Under the pieces are notes generated by a model. The model was not told the origin of the DNA, searched no databases, and worked only from the letters and a program-made list of their open reading frames with translations. From NCBI GenBank assembly GCA_030603035.1, contig JAUVYQ010000144.1, positions 1 to 6,222 of the forward strand: DNA of 6,222 nt, in the 5' to 3' direction. This DNA is from Phycisphaerae bacterium. Lineage in GTDB: Bacteria; Planctomycetota; Phycisphaerae; Sedimentisphaerales; SG8-4. This document shows positions 4,453 to 6,222 of the stretch, piece by piece. Each line of letters opens with the position of its first letter. Within the stretch, counting starts at the first letter, position 1. The translations under genes were made by a program, and so were the position numbers.

Positions 4453-5902
4453 CCCCGCCCCAATTGTAGACGCCACGCTTTGGCTGGTAGATGAACCATA
4501 CTTCGCCCGGAATCCCCGCGGCGAAGCAGTCCGCTTCAGCCCACTCCGGGTGCAGCTCAAAGCGCCACCAGGGATATTGCTCGAGCAGTTTCTTGCCCAG
4601 CCCCAGTTGGGCCGAACCTGGATAGTTCATACCTTCGCGCCAAGTCGTCCAATCATAGACCCAAGGCGTGATACCGGGATCGCCTTCCACACTCGCATGC
4701 CAGACCCCCGCCGTGCCGTAGGTATGGCCCGCTGCACCGCTGAGCATATGCATCCAGAACACGTGACGTTGAACATCCTGGAAATTGTGCTGCATGTGGC
4801 CTTCATAGGCGGTCTCGCCGCAAAGCACGGGCATGCTCGGCGTTTTTGAGTACGCTGCGGTGAGCCTCGAAAGCATTTTTCTGGTTACCGCAACCGCGCC
4901 GTCATGGGTGCCATAAACCATGTCGTAGTCGATCAGCACTTCATCACCCTTCAAGCCCCGTCGACCGCCAGCGGTATGACAGGTGAGCGGTCGGTGGTAG
5001 GGGTCGATGCTGCGCAGATACCTTGCCACTTCGGCCCACGGTCCCTTGCCCCATTTGGTGCTATTTTGAATTTCACCCCCCAGAATCCAGACCACCGGAT
5101 AGGCCCCATACCGCGCCACCAAATTCCGGTAATGCCGCTTGAAACCGTCGACTCCGACCACCGCCATACCATCACAGTTGCTTCGTCCCCAACCGCCAAC
5201 GATCGCCGGGACTATCCCCGCATCGATCAGATGCTTAAAGCGGCGATCCGCGTAATCGAAGTACTCAGGATTAACCACACTGAAGTCCTGGATCTTGTAA
5301 GGTTTTCCGCCTTCGTTCTCCCATCGTGATTCAAACGCCCCATCATCGGGGTACGTCCCGCACACGATCTGTACCACGGTGAATCCCTTGGCTTTGCGGT
5401 CGGCCGTGAGTTCCTGGAATCCTTTCCAGGTCATCCGTTTGCACAGGTTCTTCCACCAAGTGTCGCCCAGCCAGAAGAACGGCGTGCCGTCGGCATGTTC
5501 GAAGTGCCGTTGGTCCTTGGCTACGCAAATGGGGCCGTGCCGGTAGAGCCGGTTGTCGCCTACATAGGCGACAACGTCGATTTTGCCTTCAACACCGTGA
5601 AGCTTCGGATTGCCTGTATCTGAGCATTCGGTCCGCCACGCATGCTTCCCGACCTGACCTGATGCGTAGCGAAAACACCAGCGGTTGCCGCCGGCCCAGA
5701 ACCCTGGGACCCGCAATCGACTTCCGTTCGGCTGCGTGACAATGGCATCGAGTTCTACTTCCTTGAACGGGTTCTGATAAGTCTTCTCGGAAACCAGCGT
5801 GATCTCCACTACCCGGTTCGCCTCGACCTTCTGTCTAACATCCGCTCTGGCCACCAGGGCCAAACAAACGACGGTACATACGCCTAGCAATAGTCTTCTC
5901 AT
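4430..5902 (-). CDS. Secreted DUF5060/DUF4038 glycoside hydrolase (GH140-like), N-terminal part, frameshifted
   Basis: The product starts with a signal peptide, MRR then LLLGVCTVVCLALVARA, so it is exported. Residues about 25-115 are a DUF5060 beta-sandwich; about 130-445 are the DUF4038 TIM barrel. Likely catalytic glutamates are E277 in WILGGEIQN (acid/base position) and E363 in VLCGETAYEG (nucleophile position); aromatic and acidic motifs such as FFWLGDTWW (142-150) are also typical. Characterised relatives in GH140 cleave apiose linkages in the pectin rhamnogalacturonan II, but the substrate here is not proven. I chose ATG 5902 because it starts directly at the signal peptide; ATG 5926 would add eight residues. 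The frame ends at a stop at 4430, but homology-like sequence continues one frame over from about 4452; one extra G in the G-runs at 4453-4461 explains this and would give a 737-aa protein. This may be a real mutation or a sequence error. Confidence 0.85.
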   Translation of the reverse strand: MRRLLLGVCTVVCLALVARADVRQKVEANRVVEITLVSEKTYQNPFKEVELDAIVTQPNGSRLRVPGFWAGGNRWCFRYASGQVGKHAWRTECSDTGNPKLHGVEGKIDVVAYVGDNRLYRHGPICVAKDQRHFEHADGTPFFWLGDTWWKNLCKRMTWKGFQELTADRKAKGFTVVQIVCGTYPDDGAFESRWENEGGKPYKIQDFSVVNPEYFDYADRRFKHLIDAGIVPAIVGGWGRSNCDGMAVVGVDGFKRHYRNLVARYGAYPVVWILGGEIQNSTKWGKGPWAEVARYLRSIDPYHRPLTCHTAGGRRGLKGDEVLIDYDMVYGTHDGAVAVTRKMLSRLTAAYSKTPSMPVLCGETAYEGHMQHNFQDVQRHVFWMHMLSGAAGHTYGTAGVWHASVEGDPGITPWVYDWTTWREGMNYPGSAQLGLGKKLLEQYPWWRFELHPEWAEADCFAAGIPGEVWFIYQPKRGVYNWGGAQPGEEP

Positions 5903-5964
5903 AATCTGACATTTCCCATATAACATTTTATATCATTGCTCAGCTACATCACTGGGCATCTTTC
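5903..5964 (-). promoter_or_regulatory. Upstream region of the hydrolase
   Basis: This is the leader between the ABM stub and the hydrolase. The start at 5902 has only a weak GGGAA element about ten bases upstream. The AT-rich ATGATATAAAATG segment around 5924-5936 is the best -10-like sequence, but no convincing -35 partner or operator is seen, so no promoter is assigned with confidence. Confidence 0.2.
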
Positions 5965-6063
5965 CTAATAGAATATCAAATCTGTCTCGAAAAGTAGTGT
6001 GGTGGCCCGGAAGACCTCAACCTGATTGGGCTTAACACGGGCAAAAACATGGACTATAAACAT
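5965..6063 (-). pseudogene. N-terminal stub of an ABM-domain (YgiN-like) monooxygenase
   Basis: An ATG at 6063 with an AGGAG ribosome binding site a few bases upstream starts MFIVHVFARVKPNQVEVFRA, followed by TTL. This is the first beta strand and helix start of the antibiotic-biosynthesis-monooxygenase (dimeric alpha/beta barrel) family, whose small members begin with a hydrophobic strand, then V-K-P-x-x-V-E-x-F and A-T. Family members continue with a Glu-Asn-Ala-Arg-like helix, but here the sequence changes to LFETDLIFY and stops at 5965. Only about 22 native residues remain of the usual 95-105, so it is a truncated relic. The break is near 5998. Confidence 0.5.
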
Positions 6064-6222
6064 ATTCTCCTATGCTGGACACTAACCCGCATTTCTCACA
6101 ACGTCTGATTTTGAGCGGTTTTTTCGTGGCAAAAGAAGACTGAACACTCATCATCTTTTTCCATACGTCGTTTTTGGGCTTTGGCCACTTTAGGATCGCA
6201 AAAAATTCAATGTTGTCCCAGC
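6032..6222 (-). CDS. Possible C-terminal end of an unknown protein (partial at the right edge)
   Basis: A frame open from the right edge runs 62 codons to TAA at 6034-6032. It begins WDNIEFFAILKWPKPKNDVW, then is Lys-rich, and ends with a cysteine cluster: CEKC, then fourteen residues, then CFCPC. Four or five closely spaced cysteines suggest a small zinc-binding end. I do not recognise the family. It overlaps the ABM stub's start by 32 bases in another frame, which weakens it; it may be a chance open frame. Confidence 0.25.
   Translation of the reverse strand, partial: WDNIEFFAILKWPKPKNDVWKKMMSVQSSFATKKPLKIRRCEKCGLVSSIGEYVYSPCFCPC

Noticed and set aside
4904..5329. 141-codon plus-strand frame within the hydrolase
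   Set aside because: It is antisense to the DUF4038 barrel, which carries clear motifs; the GC-rich coding strand explains the open shadow frame.
6096..6209. Alternative minus-strand frame giving a Lys-rich peptide (near CDPKVAKAQKRRMEKDDEC)
   Set aside because: It is bounded by stops on both sides, has no ribosome binding site, and overlaps the longer frame that stays open to the edge.
1..6222. CRISPR array, tRNA or rRNA genes, attachment sites
   Set aside because: No direct repeats with regular spacers, no cloverleaf or rRNA-like sequence, and no integrase or tRNA-end duplication were seen; the 7-base arrays have no spacers.

Overview
The window looks like an accessory, rearranged stretch of a polysaccharide-degrading bacterium, most likely a member of the Planctomycetota (Phycisphaerae-like). 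The pointers are a DUF5060/DUF4038 glycoside hydrolase, a relic of a GH51 arabinofuranosidase, and short 7-base tandem arrays scattered between and inside genes. The taxon is an inference; no rRNA or other phylogenetic marker is present except a polyprenyl synthetase. GC content changes sharply: parts of the hydrolase gene are near 60% GC, while the DUF3800 gene is near 35%, as expected of a mosaic.

Layout, left to right (nearly everything is on the minus strand). 1-122: one end of an IS3-family element, with the start of its orfA running off the left edge. 112-249: the N-terminal stub of a small gene, apparently cut by that element; it overlaps the end of the DUF3800 gene (239-961). 983-1966: a farnesyl/geranylgeranyl diphosphate synthase (IspA type) just upstream of the DUF3800 gene in the same direction; its coding sequence contains two repeat-derived insertions. 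2014-2758: a complete but internally deleted insertion sequence with 20-bp inverted ends and a 150-aa fused transposase remnant. 2755-2820: the first 21 codons of a gene broken by that IS. 2821-3237: gene-free, with a heptad array and a strong GC hairpin. 3238-3510 (plus strand): a GH51 arabinofuranosidase fragment with a nonsense codon. 3508-3544: a possible N-terminal stub of another gene. 3688-5902: a secreted DUF5060-DUF4038 (GH140-like) hydrolase split by a frameshift at about 4453-4461. 5965-6063: the N-terminal stub of an ABM (YgiN-like) monooxygenase. 6032-6222: a possible C-terminal piece of an unknown gene.

Two intact genes dominate. IspA makes the prenyl diphosphate precursor for quinones and cell-wall lipid carriers. 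The DUF3800 protein, probably RNase H-like, may belong with the small truncated gene next to it. The hydrolase and the GH51 relic both point to plant cell-wall (pectin/arabinan) side chains as substrates. The striking feature of the window is decay: several genes survive only as N-terminal stubs, often with a usable ribosome binding site, ending abruptly at an IS end or another junction. I see no convincing new multi-gene system. The most unusual points are the repeat insertions inside ispA, the mini-IS that kept an open fused reading frame, and the apparent nesting of a LamG-like domain inside the C-terminal domain of the hydrolase.
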